This document shows positions 54,130-63,677 of a DNA stretch of 64,000 bases, one piece after another. The notes beneath the pieces are model-generated. The model worked only from the letters and a program-made list of their open reading frames with translations. It searched no databases and was not told the origin of the DNA. Each line of letters opens with the position of its first letter. Position 1 is the first letter of the stretch. The stretch covers positions 620,001 to 684,000 of the forward strand of contig JADKEK010000001.1 of the NCBI GenBank assembly GCA_016718035.1, given 5' to 3'. The translations under genes were made by a program, and so were the position numbers. This DNA comes from Bacteroidota bacterium. Its GTDB lineage: Bacteria > Bacteroidota > Bacteroidia > Chitinophagales > BACL12.

Positions 54130-56655
54130 ATGCTCAAAATACAAAAACTCCTCTATTTTACGGTAATTGTTGCCGGTGTTACACTATTAACTGCAGACCG
54201 CAAGGTGGTTGGCGCTGAAAACGAAGAAGAAGAAACTGCGGTTGATGAATGGTTGTATGCCCAAAAGGCCTTCCCTTATGGCGTTGCAGACAAACATGCT
54301 CAGCGAAATGCCATAGCACATATGCAAAGCGCAAGAACCCACAATGCCTTGTTTAAAACTACCGCCGATGGTGATGATTGGTCGTTTATTGGACCATACA
54401 ATATTGGAGGCCGCATTTTGGATGTAGATTGTCCCGGTGGCAATAAGGATATTATTTATGTCGCAACTGCTTCAGGGGGCGTTTTAAAAACCTATAATGG
54501 AGGTGACACCTGGCAAAATATATTTGATACTGAATCTACTTTATCTATAGGTGATATCGCAATTGACCCTGTTGATACGGCTACAATTTATATCGGTACC
54601 GGTGAACCGGGAAATGGTGTTGGGTCTGTTACTTATGATGGCAATGGTATTTATAAATCAACCAACTCAGGTGCTACATGGACCAATATTGGGTTAAGCG
54701 AAGGCGGAAACACAGGCAGAATTGCCATTAATCCTGATAATACACAAATCATATTTGCAGCCATGTTGGGCGATTTATTTCAAAACACTCCTGACCGCGG
54801 AATTTATCGCACAGAAAATGGTGGAACTACATGGGAAAAAGTGTTGTATGTAAATGATTCAACAGGCGGAATTGATGTGGCTATTAATCCTGAAAATCCA
54901 AATATTATTTATGCATCAACTTGGGAACGAGTGCGCAGATATAACAGAAGAGATTATGCAGGTGTAGGCTCACGAATTTATCGCAGTGAAGATGGTGGTG
55001 ATACATGGGAAATGCTTTCAACAGGTTTGCCTTTTGGTTCAACAGAATTATCGCGCATCATGTTATCAATTGCGCCTTCTGACCCCGATATTGTATATGC
55101 ATCAATTGTTGCGAGTAACGATAAATTAAAAGACATTTATAAATCTACAAATGGTGGTGATACCTGGACGCCTTTAAACTGTGCACCTGAATTGGAAACT
55201 ACTTCTCAGGATAACTGGTTTGGTGGTGTTAAAGTTGACCCAAATAATGCCAATCACGTGTATTGGATTGGATTTATCTGCTCACGAAGTCTCGATGGTG
55301 GTAATAACTGGGAATTAATTATGGAAGATGCTCACGTAGATTGTCACGCCATGTATTTACATCCTACCGATAATAATTTTAGAATTATGGGAAGTGACGG
55401 AGGGTTATTTTTCACTTACGATGATTTTGATGATTATACCATGGATCAAAATATTCCGGTTACACAATTATATACATTAGATGTATTTCCAAGTGATACA
55501 TCATTAATAATTGGTGGAGCACAGGACAATGGTAGTTTTATTCGCGACCCGAGTAATTATTGGGCTTTCGCAAATTGGGGCGATGGTGTTAGTACGAAAT
55601 TTGTACCAGTTGACGATAATTCTTATTACGCTAATTATCAGTATGGAGGTTATTTTGGTTATGTAGATGGCGATGTAATGGATTTAGCAGGATTGGGTTT
55701 AGGCTCAGACCGATTTAACTGGAGAAGTCCTTTAGAATTAAATCCCTTAAATCCAAAAACAATTTATTTTGGAGGAAGTAAAATATATCGTTCAAATAAT
55801 TACGGTAATACCATGTCAACCATCAGCAGCGATTTATCAAATGGCAGTCAAGGAACCGGACTTACTTTCGGAACGGTATTTACCATTCACAATGCACCTG
55901 CAGATACCAATTATATTTATGTTGGAACAGATGATGCCAATGTTTGGAAAAGTGATGATTATGGAGCTACTTGGGATAAAATTACGGATGGCTTACCTTA
56001 TCGTTATTGCATGAGTATTGAAACTGACCCGGAAGATGCGGAAACAGTGTATGTGGCATTTAGCGGTTTCAGATGGGCAGAAAGTATAGCACATGTTTAC
56101 AAAAGTACCGATGCCGGTGAAACATGGACACCAATTGATGGTGATATGCCCGATATTCCGGTTAATGATATTCAGATATTTAAAACCAACGATACCACAG
56201 GAATTGTTTTAGCAACAGATGTTGGTGTTTATTACAGTTATAACGATGGTGTAAATTGGAATGCGTTAGGAACAACAATGCCAATAGTGTCGGTGTATGA
56301 AATAAATTATAATGAAGGCACTAATTATTTGTTTGCCGGTACATACGGAAGAGGTGCATGGAAAATGGCTATGCCAAGAAAAACACAAAATCCAATTGCC
56401 ATTACCACATTAAATATTGCTGATTATGGTATGTTTCCAAATCCAACTTCCGATCAGCTTTGGATTACATTAAATGCTACCCACCAGAATGTGCAAACAA
56501 CAGTAATGGCATTAGATGGCAAAGTAGTCAAACAACAATTATTCCGTTCAACCAATCAGCCGCAAATCAGTATGCGCGACCTTGCACCTGGCACTTATTT
56601 GGTTAAAGTGCAGGTTGGCGAGCAGTTTGTGGTGAAAAAGGTAGTAAAGTCATAA
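54130..56655 (+). CDS. Secreted VPS10/BNR-type beta-propeller protein with T9SS sorting domain
   Basis: An 841-residue exported protein; the N-terminal segment is hydrophobic (LLYFTVIVAGVTLLTA) and probably a signal. From about 80 to 760 the chain contains repeated sortilin/BNR-type units: GVLKTYNGGDTWQNIF, GIYKSTNSGATWTNI, GIYRTENGGTTWEKV, RIYRSEDGGDTWEML, DIYKSTNGGDTWTPL, HVYKSTDAGETWTPI. This pattern forms one or two large beta-propellers, as in xyloglucanase-like and sortilin-like proteins. The C-terminal YGMFPNPTSDQLWITLN and GTYLVKVQVGEQ form the T9SS type A domain. No catalytic residues for a glycosidase were identified. Confidence 0.85.
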   Translation: MLKIQKLLYFTVIVAGVTLLTADRKVVGAENEEEETAVDEWLYAQKAFPYGVADKHAQRNAIAHMQSARTHNALFKTTADGDDWSFIGPYNIGGRILDVDCPGGNKDIIYVATASGGVLKTYNGGDTWQNIFDTESTLSIGDIAIDPVDTATIYIGTGEPGNGVGSVTYDGNGIYKSTNSGATWTNIGLSEGGNTGRIAINPDNTQIIFAAMLGDLFQNTPDRGIYRTENGGTTWEKVLYVNDSTGGIDVAINPENPNIIYASTWERVRRYNRRDYAGVGSRIYRSEDGGDTWEMLSTGLPFGSTELSRIMLSIAPSDPDIVYASIVASNDKLKDIYKSTNGGDTWTPLNCAPELETTSQDNWFGGVKVDPNNANHVYWIGFICSRSLDGGNNWELIMEDAHVDCHAMYLHPTDNNFRIMGSDGGLFFTYDDFDDYTMDQNIPVTQLYTLDVFPSDTSLIIGGAQDNGSFIRDPSNYWAFANWGDGVSTKFVPVDDNSYYANYQYGGYFGYVDGDVMDLAGLGLGSDRFNWRSPLELNPLNPKTIYFGGSKIYRSNNYGNTMSTISSDLSNGSQGTGLTFGTVFTIHNAPADTNYIYVGTDDANVWKSDDYGATWDKITDGLPYRYCMSIETDPEDAETVYVAFSGFRWAESIAHVYKSTDAGETWTPIDGDMPDIPVNDIQIFKTNDTTGIVLATDVGVYYSYNDGVNWNALGTTMPIVSVYEINYNEGTNYLFAGTYGRGAWKMAMPRKTQNPIAITTLNIADYGMFPNPTSDQLWITLNATHQNVQTTVMALDGKVVKQQLFRSTNQPQISMRDLAPGTYLVKVQVGEQFVVKKVVKS

Positions 56656-56691
56656 AATTTACCCTTACAGATAGTTGCCAACAGTAATTCA

Positions 56692-56723
56692 TTTTGCTGT
56701 TTGGCTGCTATCTGTTAACTTTG
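56692..56723 (+). promoter_or_regulatory. Bacteroidota promoter of pyrR-pyrB
   Basis: TTTTG at 56692-56696 and TAACTTTG at 56716-56723, 19 bp apart, match the Bacteroidota consensus. The -7 box ends 7 bp before the pyrR ATG, so the leader is very short. Confidence 0.6.
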
Positions 56724-56730
56724 TGTTTTA

Positions 56731-57276
56731 ATGCAAAGCCGCATTATACTCGACAGTTTAAAATTCCAGCTCACCATTGAGCGGCTTTGTCATCAATTAA
56801 TCGAAAACCATGCTGATTTTTCCAATGCCTGTCTCATAGGAGTGCAGCCACGTGGCGTTTTGCTGGCCAAAAGGATTTTACATAAGCTGGAAGAATTATT
56901 ACCGGGCGTCAAAATTAAATTCGGCGTTTTGGATGCTACTTTTTACCGCGACGATTTTCGTCATCACGAAAAACCATTGCTTGCAGAAGAAACGGACATC
57001 GATTTTGTGATAAAAGGCAAAAATGTTATTCTCGTTGATGATGTTTTTTACACAGGCAGAACCATACGAAGTGCACTTGATGCATTATTGGATTTCGGCC
57101 GCCCTGAAAAAATCGAATTATTAGTATTGATCGACCGCCGTTTGAGTCGCCACGTGCCAATTACACCAGACTACGTGGGCAAAACCATTGATGCTGTTAC
57201 CAGTGAAAAGGTGAAAGTAGAATGGAGCGAAAACGGTTCGGAAGATAAAGTTTGGATTATACCTTATAAAGAATAA
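56731..57276 (+). CDS. pyrR: PyrR: uracil phosphoribosyltransferase / pyr regulator family
   Basis: A 181-residue phosphoribosyltransferase-fold protein. The PRPP loop reads VILVDDVFYTGRTIRSALDA; the N-terminal region SNACLIGVQPRGVLLAKRIL matches PyrR. PyrR binds pyr mRNA and can make UMP from uracil and PRPP. The leader here is too short for a typical PyrR attenuator at this site, so the regulatory role is uncertain. It is followed 1 bp later by pyrB, an arrangement seen in many Bacteroidota. Confidence 0.9.
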   Translation: MQSRIILDSLKFQLTIERLCHQLIENHADFSNACLIGVQPRGVLLAKRILHKLEELLPGVKIKFGVLDATFYRDDFRHHEKPLLAEETDIDFVIKGKNVILVDDVFYTGRTIRSALDALLDFGRPEKIELLVLIDRRLSRHVPITPDYVGKTIDAVTSEKVKVEWSENGSEDKVWIIPYKE

Positions 57277-57277
57277 T

Positions 57278-58228
57278 ATGAGCAACCTGAGTGTCAATCA
57301 TCTGATCGCAATCAAAGACCTTCAACCTGAAGACATTCATCTCATTTTAAATACCGCCGATAATTTCAAAGAAGTATTAAGTAGGCCAATTAAAAAAGTG
57401 CCAACGCTGCGCGATATTACTATTGCGAATATATTTTTTGAAAATAGTACACGCACACGAATTTCATTTGAATTAGCTGAAAAAAGATTAAGTGCCGATA
57501 CCATCAATTTTGCTGCATCAAGTTCTTCAGTTAAAAAAGGAGAAACATTAATTGATACAGTAAATAATATTCTCGCCATGAAAGTAGACATGGTGGTAAT
57601 GCGTCATCAAAGTCCCGGTGCTCCTGTATTATTAAGCAAACATATCAAAGCCAATATTGTAAATGCCGGTGATGGTACACATGAACATCCTACGCAGGCA
57701 TTACTCGACGCCTATAGTATCATGGAAAAATTAGGTGAAAAACAAGGCAAACGATTAAGCGATTTAAAAGGAGTGAAGGTGGCCATTATTGGAGATATTT
57801 TACACTCACGTGTGGCAGGTTCTAATATTCATGCATTAAAAATGTTAGGTGCTGATGTTACCTTATGCGGACCTCCAACCTTAATGCCTAAACATATTGA
57901 ATCGATGGGAGTGAGAGTATCGTATAATTTAAAAGAAACATTAGAGTGGTGTGAAGTAGCCAACGTGTTGCGCATTCAACTCGAACGTCAGGATATTAAA
58001 TTTTTCCCTTCATTACGCGAATACTCATTGTATTACGGTATAAATCGCGAATTATTAGATTCACTCAGCAAAAAAATTGTCATCATGCACCCGGGCCCAA
58101 TCAACCGTGGCGTAGAACTCACCAGCGACGTAGCAGACAGCAAACAATCCATCATTTTACAACAGGTAGAAAATGGTGTTGCTGTGCGTATGGCTGTCTT
58201 GTATTTATTAGCTGGGAGATTGGATTAA
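57278..58228 (+). CDS. pyrB: Aspartate carbamoyltransferase catalytic subunit
   Basis: A 316-residue ATCase. FFENSTRTRISFELAEKR holds the carbamoyl-phosphate STRTR motif; HPTQALLDAYSI and the C-terminal HPGPINRGVEL complete the active site and domain 2. It condenses carbamoyl phosphate and aspartate, the first committed step of pyrimidine synthesis. It directly follows pyrR (1 bp). No pyrI regulatory subunit is visible nearby. Convergent with the delta-60 gene, 7-bp gap. Confidence 0.95.
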   Translation: MSNLSVNHLIAIKDLQPEDIHLILNTADNFKEVLSRPIKKVPTLRDITIANIFFENSTRTRISFELAEKRLSADTINFAASSSSVKKGETLIDTVNNILAMKVDMVVMRHQSPGAPVLLSKHIKANIVNAGDGTHEHPTQALLDAYSIMEKLGEKQGKRLSDLKGVKVAIIGDILHSRVAGSNIHALKMLGADVTLCGPPTLMPKHIESMGVRVSYNLKETLEWCEVANVLRIQLERQDIKFFPSLREYSLYYGINRELLDSLSKKIVIMHPGPINRGVELTSDVADSKQSIILQQVENGVAVRMAVLYLLAGRLD

Positions 58229-58235
58229 ATCGAAA

Positions 58236-59753
58236 TTAACGACTAAGTATAAATGCAGATGACATTATTTTACTTTTGTTATCAATGATTTCTACAAAAT
58301 AAATTCCATTTGGTATTGATTTATCAAAAGTGTAATCTATTTCAGGTGCATCTACAGCATTGCTAATGGTTGTAATAATTTTACCGGCTAAGTTAATGAT
58401 GTTAACTGTGAAACCGGAACTTAATTCTCCCTGAATTTTTATACTACCATTAGTTGGATTGGGATAAATATGTAGTTGCTTTGTTATCGTATAATCAATA
58501 GGTACGGTTACCTTTTCGCCATAAATGTATCGCCCCACTGCAAAGTTAGAATTTATACCACCAGAATAACCTCCGCTAGCTATTTTGCCATCATATAGCC
58601 ATGTTGCACATACAAAAACTTCGACGGTTTGTCCAAGGTCGCTAGCTATCCTGCCAAAATTACCAAATGTACTATCTAAGGTGCCATTCGGTTTTATTCT
58701 ATAAATACAAAAGTCGCCATCCCCAGTAACTTCATGTGAATTACCAATCGCAATTATTTGATCAAATTCATCCAACAAAATGCTAGCGAAACTTGCGTTT
58801 GGCAGCAGGAATGCGCCATTGTTTCCAAATGATGAATCTATTACACCACCTGCTAATATACGAAGTAGTAAACCGTATGATTCAGATATGCCGGCAATAA
58901 TTAATTTGCCATCGTTTTGAATAGCCATACTCAAAGCAAGATCGTATGTGCTGTCCAAATCATACTCGAATATTCCATTATGGTTAAATGTTGTATCTAA
59001 TATTCCGGAATTTGTTAATCTAGCACAGACAATATTCATGCCTGTAACCATGTTTGGTGTATTTCCACAACAAACTATTTTACCGTCAGCTTGAACAAGA
59101 ATTTTTTCTAAATTATAACCAGTTTCTGTAATATCAATTAGTTGAATACCATTATTGCCGAAAATAGTATCAAGTGTTCCATTTATATTAAAGCGAGCAA
59201 CAAACCAATTGGAATTTGCACCAGTAAATGTTCGCCCGGCTGCATATATTTTCCCGTCATCCTGCAATGCAAGGGAACTTATTTCTTCATCGGTATCCCC
59301 CAAATCCAGATGAACATATCCATCAATCCCAAAACTTACATCTCTTATTCCAAAAAAATCAAACCTCGAAATAAAAATATCTTTGTTACCATCCTCGTAC
59401 CAAGAACCTCCAACAATAAAATGTGTGTCATCCTGTAGTCTGGCATCATAGGTAACTAAGCTAGCAGTTTCGGGAGCATCTAGAAATATGCCATCAGTCC
59501 CAAATGTTTCATCCAGACTGCCGTCCTCATTGTACTTAACCATGCCAATATCGAAGTGAAGCAAACTCCCAACAGGTCCTACTGCTATTAGTTTTCCATC
59601 TGAAAGTGGAATTAAGCCTTCAATATAATCTTCTGACGGAGAAACATATGTTATTTTCCATCCATCATAATCAAAAGTGCTATCAATTTCACAATATTGA
59701 GTATATACAACTTGAGAAAATGTGAATAGTATAGCGGTAAGAATGTGTTTCAT
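58236..59753 (-). CDS. Delta-60 repeat protein with T9SS type A sorting domain
   Basis: A 505-residue exported protein from the ATG at 59753 (signal peptide HILTAILFTFSQVVYTQ). Repeated delta-60 units (DGSLDETFGTDGIF, NGTLDTIFGNNGIQ, SGILDTTFNHNGIF, GGVIDSSFGNNGAF, NGTLDSTFGNFGRI) make up most of the chain, about 50 residues apart, and form a beta-propeller-like array. The C terminus LHIYPNPTNGSIKIQGEL and GIYFVEIIDNKSKIM is the T9SS domain. The biochemical role is unknown. Confidence 0.85.
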   Translation of the reverse strand: MKHILTAILFTFSQVVYTQYCEIDSTFDYDGWKITYVSPSEDYIEGLIPLSDGKLIAVGPVGSLLHFDIGMVKYNEDGSLDETFGTDGIFLDAPETASLVTYDARLQDDTHFIVGGSWYEDGNKDIFISRFDFFGIRDVSFGIDGYVHLDLGDTDEEISSLALQDDGKIYAAGRTFTGANSNWFVARFNINGTLDTIFGNNGIQLIDITETGYNLEKILVQADGKIVCCGNTPNMVTGMNIVCARLTNSGILDTTFNHNGIFEYDLDSTYDLALSMAIQNDGKLIIAGISESYGLLLRILAGGVIDSSFGNNGAFLLPNASFASILLDEFDQIIAIGNSHEVTGDGDFCIYRIKPNGTLDSTFGNFGRIASDLGQTVEVFVCATWLYDGKIASGGYSGGINSNFAVGRYIYGEKVTVPIDYTITKQLHIYPNPTNGSIKIQGELSSGFTVNIINLAGKIITTISNAVDAPEIDYTFDKSIPNGIYFVEIIDNKSKIMSSAFILSR

Positions 59754-60130
59754 GTGAACATACAATTAATTTACTGGGGCATAATACAGTAAAAATAATA
59801 AAAAGTAATAAAATGATGTGCAAGATTTATGGTTTTTTTTTTGAATATCAGGATGTGTATCTAATTACCACAATTTTCCTGTGTAAATTAAGTGATAAGT
59901 TTGTAAAAGAAAAGTAAAACTTGTTTCAAGTTAAATTAAATACAGTCAAAAACGATTTTCTTATACGAAATTTCTTACTTGTTATTTAGGCTGAAAGCCT
60001 TATTCTTATTGGCTTATATTGATTGTAATTAATAATATATTTTTTATTTAAGCCATTTACATTTCATTAACGCAATTTGGTGTATTCACTTTTGCGCAGC
60101 TTCTTTGTGCCGGCTCAAAGAAAAACCCGT
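59754..60130. other. 377-bp gap between divergent genes
   Basis: AT-rich. A small AGGCT-GAA-AGCCT inverted repeat lies at 59988-60000. Promoters for the delta-60 gene and the frameshifted gene should lie here. No gene is supported. Confidence 0.35.
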
Positions 60131-60496
60131 ATGCGAAAAATAATTTCTACCCTTTTTATAGTTGCAGTTATACAGAATATAGCGTTAGTTGCTCAGGTTC
60201 CATTAAACACTTTTGTGGGACAAACAAGTATACCTTCAGATGACGATCTGATATGTACCATTCCAATTTATCCTGATGTGACTACTAATCTGGAAGGTCC
60301 GTTGGAAGGTGAATTAGTCCACGATTTTAAATTATATACTTTAGAAGGGGACTCTGTTCAGTTAAGCGGCGTTTTAAATGATGGCAAACCAATTTTATTG
60401 ATTGGTTGCAATTATACCTGTTATGTTTTTCGTGGCAAAATTGATGTGATTAATGAAATGCAGGCAATGTATGGCGATTTAATTAATATCTTTTAA
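60131..60496 (+). CDS. Thioredoxin-like T9SS protein, 5' part, ends at a frameshift
   Basis: 121 residues from the ATG at 60131 (the longer frame adds 18). Signal peptide MRKIISTLFIVAVIQNIA. The chain continues as LVHDFKLYTLEGDSVQLSGV and KPILLIGCNYTCYVFRGKID, a thioredoxin- or deiodinase-like fold with two Cys residues spaced GCxxxC. The frame stops at 60494-60496 just after INIF. Adding one T to the run TTTT at 60491-60494 restores the reading INIFLMYTVEAHPVIDF, which joins the downstream frame. Confidence 0.65.
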   Translation: MRKIISTLFIVAVIQNIALVAQVPLNTFVGQTSIPSDDDLICTIPIYPDVTTNLEGPLEGELVHDFKLYTLEGDSVQLSGVLNDGKPILLIGCNYTCYVFRGKIDVINEMQAMYGDLINIF

Positions 60497-61473
60497 TGTA
60501 TACGGTAGAAGCACATCCGGTTATAGATTTCAGTCCGTATTTTGGATATGAAAATGTTGGTGCAGATAATTATGCTGAAGGGATCTTATATCGTCAGCCC
60601 TTAACCTATGGTGAACGCAAATTGATTGTAAGCGATATGCTCGACAATGAAGATATTAATGTGCCTGTTTTAATTGACGGACCATGTAACGATGTTTGGA
60701 TGAATTATGGCACAGCGCCAAATCCTGCCTGGTTAATTGCACCTGACGGTATAGTTTATGACGCACAAAAATGGTTTAACAAAGAGCCGGATAATATGTA
60801 CGCATCAATCGATGAGTTATTAGGTATTGTTGGAACAGGTACATACACTCCGGAAGGGATATTTGATGCAGAAGATGAAGGTGAAGCCATATATTATGGA
60901 ACTGTAGATAATATGATTGCTGCTCATATCACTTTTACCAATACCAGTGATGATGATGTATTGATAGATTTTGTTCGCGAAAGCGAAGATATTCCTGCAG
61001 GATGGTACACTTCATTATGCACCGAATTATGTTATTCTCCAAGTGTTGATTCTACAACAGTTTATTTAATACCCGGACAATCGGAAGAAGTGCGTATCGA
61101 TTTTTTCACTGACGGAACACCAGCAGAAGGTAGTGTCACATTATCTTGTACCAATCATTACGACCCGACTAATAACTACACATTTACTATAAATGCATCC
61201 AGTATTGCGGCAACCAATATTGAAAATAATCAAATACATTTTACAACATTATTTCCAAATCCTGCAAATGCCGGAAGTGTAATTCATTTTGATAATTTTC
61301 AATTTGCTGAGGCTTCACCTGTTTTATTTGGTTTAGATGGTAAACCAATTGCAAGCCTTAAACGAATAAATTCAGGAGATTATATTTTGCCGGAAGCAGC
61401 TACCGGATTATATTATATTCAAATAATTGCTGAAAATAATATTTACCTGTCCTCAGTTACAATTACCAACTGA
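60496..61473 (+). CDS. Thioredoxin-like T9SS protein, 3' part
   Basis: 325 residues: continuation of the thioredoxin-like fold (YTVEAHPVIDFSPYFGYENV, INVPVLIDGPCNDVWMNYGT, NPAWLIAPDGIVYDAQKWF), then a beta-sandwich domain, then a T9SS type A domain (FTTLFPNPANAGSVIHFDNF, GLYYIQIIAEN). It starts at an ATG that overlaps the preceding stop (TAATG), but the fold only makes sense if joined with the upstream part, so a one-base frameshift is the best explanation; independent reinitiation is less likely. A hairpin terminator follows. Confidence 0.7.
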   Translation: MYTVEAHPVIDFSPYFGYENVGADNYAEGILYRQPLTYGERKLIVSDMLDNEDINVPVLIDGPCNDVWMNYGTAPNPAWLIAPDGIVYDAQKWFNKEPDNMYASIDELLGIVGTGTYTPEGIFDAEDEGEAIYYGTVDNMIAAHITFTNTSDDDVLIDFVRESEDIPAGWYTSLCTELCYSPSVDSTTVYLIPGQSEEVRIDFFTDGTPAEGSVTLSCTNHYDPTNNYTFTINASSIAATNIENNQIHFTTLFPNPANAGSVIHFDNFQFAEASPVLFGLDGKPIASLKRINSGDYILPEAATGLYYIQIIAENNIYLSSVTITN

Positions 61474-61494
61474 GGTTAGGTTTGGTTTAAACTG

Positions 61495-61531
61495 GCGGAA
61501 GTTGAGGGGCTATCTCATACTTCCGCTTTTA
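61495..61531 (+). terminator. Rho-independent terminator
   Basis: GCGGAAGT (61495-61502) pairs perfectly with ACTTCCGC (61519-61526) and is followed by TTTTA. It separates the thioredoxin-like gene from the haloperoxidase-like gene. Confidence 0.8.
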
Positions 61532-61541
61532 TCATTTATTT

Positions 61542-63089
61542 ATGAAAAAATACTTTTTATTCCTTTTATTACCACTCGCTTTCCTACTATTTTTTAGTTG
61601 TGAAAAAGAATTACCAAACCATCTTACTTTTGATAGTTATGAATATGCAACTAGTGATGAAACAGGTGGCGACTGGGAACCTGTATATTTAACAGGTACC
61701 GGATTAGTGGTGATTCCTGAACCTGATGATATTACTTCTGATAATTATTTGGATGAATTAGCTACAGTAAAATCTTTTAATCAGGCCCTCACCGAGGAAG
61801 AACAGGCTGCAGTTGATTATTGGGGAAATAATTCCATCATCCGTTGGTTTGAAATAACAGAGGAATTAATTGCGAAATATAATCTTGCCCCATCACCCGA
61901 TGAAAATGGTGAATATGGTGTACCTGATCCGGTGTTTCCCGAAACTTATCCAACTTTTCCATTTGCACATCCACCATATGCCTGCAGAGCATATGCCTAT
62001 TTAGGCGCATCGTTTTATGATGCGTTAATTACAGCGTGGCATTATAAATATACATATAACAGACCCGCTCCATATATTGTAGATAATTCAATTGTGCCTG
62101 CTTATCCGGATAATAATTTACCATCATATCCAAGTGAAGATGCAGTTATTGCATCAGTTGCTGAAGAATTACTCATCTTTTTATTTCCATTAGAAATTAA
62201 TTATATACAAGAGCAAGCTCAAGAATTACGTGATACACGAATTTGGGCAGGAATGAATGTGGCAAGTGATATTGTGGCAGGAGATTCAATTGGGAAAACC
62301 ATTGCTGAAATATTTATTGGAAGGGCAAAAACCGATAGTATGAAATTTGCTCAGGTGGAAGAGGATGAATATATGGAAATGGAGGAAGCTGCTTCTTTAT
62401 TATGGGGAAATAGCTGGCCACGATGGGAAAATTTAGAAGTTCCACAACGACCAATTGGCATCACACCAAAATTTGGTCATGTAGTGCCGTGGTGGATACC
62501 TTCAGTTGAAGCAGTAAGGCCTGGTCCGCCGCCTGCTATCGGCTCAGAGGAATATAATTCTGATAAAAATGAATTATTAGATTATGCAGACAATTTAACG
62601 CGTGAGCAAGAACAAATTGCTTATTTCTGGGGCGATGGATTTGGCACCTATACACCTGCAGGACATTGGAATACGATTGCTAAAGAATACATTGTTCACT
62701 ATCGCTTTAATCCATTGCGCACAGCACGAACTTATGCTTATTTAAATACCGCAATGATGGATGCCGGAATCAGTTGTTGGGATACAAAATATTATTACAT
62801 GTATCCACGTCCACCTCAAGCTGATAAAAAGATCGAAACACTTTTTGGGTTACCCAATTTTCCATCATACACTTCAGGACATAGTACTTTTTCAGCAGCT
62901 GCAGCTGAAGTATTGGGTTATGTTTTTCCAAATGAACAATCATTATTTGAACAATATGCAAAGGATGCTTCTGAATCACGCATTTATGCACGAATACATT
63001 TTCGTTTCGATTGTGAAACAGGTTTAACGGTGGGTGAAAATATTGGTAATTATGCTGTAAGCGCAGCTCAAGCCGACGGTGTAGATTAA
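61542..63089 (+). CDS. Vanadium-dependent haloperoxidase / PAP2-type lipoprotein
   Basis: A 515-residue lipoprotein with signal LLLPLAFLLFFSC (lipobox Cys about residue 20). The C-terminal third shows the PAP2/vanadate-binding motifs: LFGLPNFPSYTSGHSTFSAA (Ser-Gly-His) and SESRIYARIHFRFDCETGL (Arg ... His). Related proteins act as vanadium chloroperoxidase-like enzymes or acid phosphatases. The usual RIYGGIHF segment is RIYARIHF here, and the Asp/Glu pair is FDCETG, so activity is uncertain. It is envelope anchored. Confidence 0.82.
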   Translation: MKKYFLFLLLPLAFLLFFSCEKELPNHLTFDSYEYATSDETGGDWEPVYLTGTGLVVIPEPDDITSDNYLDELATVKSFNQALTEEEQAAVDYWGNNSIIRWFEITEELIAKYNLAPSPDENGEYGVPDPVFPETYPTFPFAHPPYACRAYAYLGASFYDALITAWHYKYTYNRPAPYIVDNSIVPAYPDNNLPSYPSEDAVIASVAEELLIFLFPLEINYIQEQAQELRDTRIWAGMNVASDIVAGDSIGKTIAEIFIGRAKTDSMKFAQVEEDEYMEMEEAASLLWGNSWPRWENLEVPQRPIGITPKFGHVVPWWIPSVEAVRPGPPPAIGSEEYNSDKNELLDYADNLTREQEQIAYFWGDGFGTYTPAGHWNTIAKEYIVHYRFNPLRTARTYAYLNTAMMDAGISCWDTKYYYMYPRPPQADKKIETLFGLPNFPSYTSGHSTFSAAAAEVLGYVFPNEQSLFEQYAKDASESRIYARIHFRFDCETGLTVGENIGNYAVSAAQADGVD

Positions 63090-63677
63090 TTACAAAGAAT
63101 TTGATTTATCCGGATTAATGCCCATCATGGCTAAATTTTCTTTGCGTAAATAACCTTCATTCGCCATACGAGCCGATGCTTCCAAATATGATTCAGGATT
63201 ACTTTCTGAATTCGTCCCTAATCCGTCAACATATCGGTTAAATAAACAAAACGCAGCCGCAATTAATACGGTATCATGAATTTCTGCATCTGTAGCACCA
63301 TAGTTTTTTGCGGATTGAATGGCATTATCTGTGACAAATTTTCCTCCTTGTTGAACGAGCGCTGCAATATGCAATAATGTTTTCATTTTAGGTGTAATTA
63401 ACTCCGAATTATCCGGATTCGATTTAATTTCCGTTATTGCATCTAAGTTTAATCCTAAATGCGTTGCAGCTGCGCCACCATGTGATAACTGACAAAACTG
63501 ACAATCATTTTTAAACGAAGTATAGGTAGCAATTAATTCACATTCACCTTTGCTTAAGGTTGAATTGCCTTGTAATAAAGTTTCAGCTAAAAGCAAGAGG
63601 GGATAGGCTGTTACAGGATTATATTTTAACAAACCTCGAATACCCTGCAGGTTGTTACCTAGTTCGATATATGCCAT
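63090..63677 (-). CDS. Carboxymuconolactone decarboxylase family / AhpD-like peroxidase-related protein
   Basis: A 195-residue protein from the ATG at 63677; the longer frame adds 12 residues. The motif NDCQFCQLSHGG contains the CxxC...H active site of the AhpD-like peroxidase-related group, which reduces peroxides through a redox-active Cys pair. The rest is helical (LLLLAETLLQGNSTLSKGEC, DAEIHDTVLIAAAFCLFNRY). Its stop directly abuts the stop of the haloperoxidase-like gene (convergent). Confidence 0.85.
   Translation of the reverse strand: MAYIELGNNLQGIRGLLKYNPVTAYPLLLLAETLLQGNSTLSKGECELIATYTSFKNDCQFCQLSHGGAAATHLGLNLDAITEIKSNPDNSELITPKMKTLLHIAALVQQGGKFVTDNAIQSAKNYGATDAEIHDTVLIAAAFCLFNRYVDGLGTNSESNPESYLEASARMANEGYLRKENLAMMGINPDKSNSL

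Noticed and set aside
56641..56730. PyrR-type attenuator or riboswitch before pyrR
   Set aside because: The promoter leaves only a few bases of leader, too short for an attenuator.
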